From positions 1 through 6,125 of the forward strand of contig VEOV01000073.1 in the NCBI GenBank assembly GCA_012026855.1: a DNA stretch of 6,125 nucleotides, given 5' to 3'. This DNA comes from Geobacter sp. (GTDB lineage Bacteria; Desulfobacterota; Desulfuromonadia; Geobacterales; DSM-12255). The position numbers and the translations under genes are program-made. Below the pieces are notes generated by a model. That model had not been told where the DNA came from. It ran no database searches and saw only the letters and a program-made list of their open reading frames with translations. Below, piece by piece: positions 5,288-6,125 of the stretch; positions within the stretch are counted from its first letter, which is position 1; each line of letters starts with the position of its first letter.

Positions 5288-6125
5288 ATGAAGGCAACAG
5301 TTCGAAAGGCCGCCTTGACCACTAACGGATCACAACCTGCCAAACTGCAAAACGGTCTACTCCAGGCCTATTTTCCGGGGCTGAATGAACTGCGGGCACT
5401 GGCCGCACTGGCCGTCATCCTCTCCCACATTGAACAGATGAAGGAACTGGCAGATCTTCCTTTCAAATACTGGTTCCCTATCCCTGGGAAATTGGGCGTC
5501 ATCCTCTTTTTTGTCCTGAGCGGTTTCCTGATAACCTCTTTGCTGCTCCAGGAAAAAACTGCCTCCTCAGGCTTTATTGATCTGCGCCGCTTCTATCTAA
5601 AAAGAGTCCTGCGGATCTGGCCACTTTATTTCTTCGTGGTCGGAGCAAGTCTACTTGTCCTGAACCGGTTATCGCCGTTTGAAGTGCCGGGGCTCACCGC
5701 TCTGGCATACAGCAGACTGGACTGGAAAAACATCCTGCTGCTGCTCTGCATCCTCCCAAACTATGTGGAGATCCTCATCCCGTATCTGACGCAGATCTGG
5801 TCCATCGGCATTGAAGAACAGTTCTACCTGTTCCAGCCCTGCATCATTAAATATCTCCGGAGCGATGCCGCTCTTGCTGTCGCCACAACAGCCATCCTGT
5901 TTCTGAAAGAGATCCTCCTGCTGGTCAACAGGTTTGCCGAGCTGCCGCTCCTGCACGAGATCGCCAACCAGTCCGTCTATACTGGCTGTATCGCCATCGG
6001 CTGCCTCTGCGCCCTGCTCTGCCGCAATTTTCCGGATTGGATCAGCAGAATTATTCATCACCGGCTGACCCAGTCTCTGGCCATGCTGCTGTTCGTGGCG
6101 CTGCTGGCGCTGATCAGCATTTACA
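5288..6125 (+). CDS. Acyltransferase 3 family membrane protein (OafA/YrhL-like), C-terminus cut by window edge
   Basis: This is a multi-pass inner-membrane O-acyltransferase; family members acetylate or acylate O-antigen, exopolysaccharide, peptidoglycan or other glycans. There are 279 codons before the right edge, with no stop. Residues 28-47 hold the family's R-x10-H motif (R36 to H47 in ELRALAALAVILSHIE). LGVILFFVLSGFLITSLLL (69-87) matches the GVxxFFVLSGFLIT signature. DLRRFYLKRVLRIWPLYFF (98-116) matches RRxxRixP, and QIWSIGIEEQFYLFQP (169-184) matches the WSLxxEEQFYLxxP motif. Further membrane segments lie near 144-165, 195-213, 229-246 and 262-279. ATG 5288 is the first in-frame ATG. 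TTG 5315 has AAAGG upstream and is an alternative that still keeps all motifs. The gene is divergent from cysE and looks functionally separate from it. Several stretches are lower in GC than the leftward operon, which may reflect transfer or simply membrane-protein codons. The acceptor is unknown. Confidence 0.88.
   Translation, partial: MKATVRKAALTTNGSQPAKLQNGLLQAYFPGLNELRALAALAVILSHIEQMKELADLPFKYWFPIPGKLGVILFFVLSGFLITSLLLQEKTASSGFIDLRRFYLKRVLRIWPLYFFVVGASLLVLNRLSPFEVPGLTALAYSRLDWKNILLLLCILPNYVEILIPYLTQIWSIGIEEQFYLFQPCIIKYLRSDAALAVATTAILFLKEILLLVNRFAELPLLHEIANQSVYTGCIAIGCLCALLCRNFPDWISRIIHHRLTQSLAMLLFVALLALISIY

Noticed and set aside
5669..6061. Minus-strand open frame of 130 codons inside the acyltransferase gene
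   Set aside because: The opposite strand carries clear acyltransferase motifs across the region; the acidic, Gln/Asp-rich translation is the mirror of Leu/Ile-rich membrane codons.

Overview
The window is GC-rich bacterial DNA holding six genes. A tightly packed leftward block reads cysE, a type III polyketide synthase, an isoprenylcysteine methyltransferase-like gene, mnmA and mtaB. It is followed, still leftward, by the 5' part of a membrane sensor gene that runs off the left edge. On the right, a divergent membrane acyltransferase gene runs off the right edge. The gene style (cysE next to mnmA and mtaB, and the sequence character of the sensor N-terminus) suggests a Geobacter/Pelobacter-like member of the Desulfuromonadota. 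That placement is inference from memory, not from a marker gene.

From right to left, 5143-5287 is a divergent promoter region. Its leftward part carries a sigma70-like promoter overlapped by a 25-bp sequence resembling the type 1 IscR (Rrf2-family) operator. From there, cysE (serine acetyltransferase, cysteine supply) overlaps the polyketide synthase start by one base. The polyketide synthase is separated by one base from the methyltransferase gene. A 48-bp gap with a small perfect hairpin leads to mnmA (tRNA 2-thiouridine synthesis). mnmA overlaps mtaB (radical-SAM tRNA methylthiotransferase) by 8 bp if mtaB uses the TTG start favoured here. After 89 bp the sensor gene begins, with its own promoter placed so close to the ATG that its mRNA may be leaderless.

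Taken together, cysE, mnmA and mtaB form a sulfur-trafficking set: cysteine synthesis, sulfur transfer to tRNA U34, and Fe-S-dependent methylthiolation of tRNA A37. An Fe-S or cysteine-sensing Rrf2 regulator would make sense for it. The unexpected part is the two-gene lipid polyketide module inside this operon. It resembles BpsA/BpsB of Bacillus and SrsA/SrsB of Streptomyces, which make and O-methylate alkylpyrones or alkylresorcinols. No RNA genes, insertion sequences or CRISPR arrays were seen, and there is no gene-free stretch over 300 bases.
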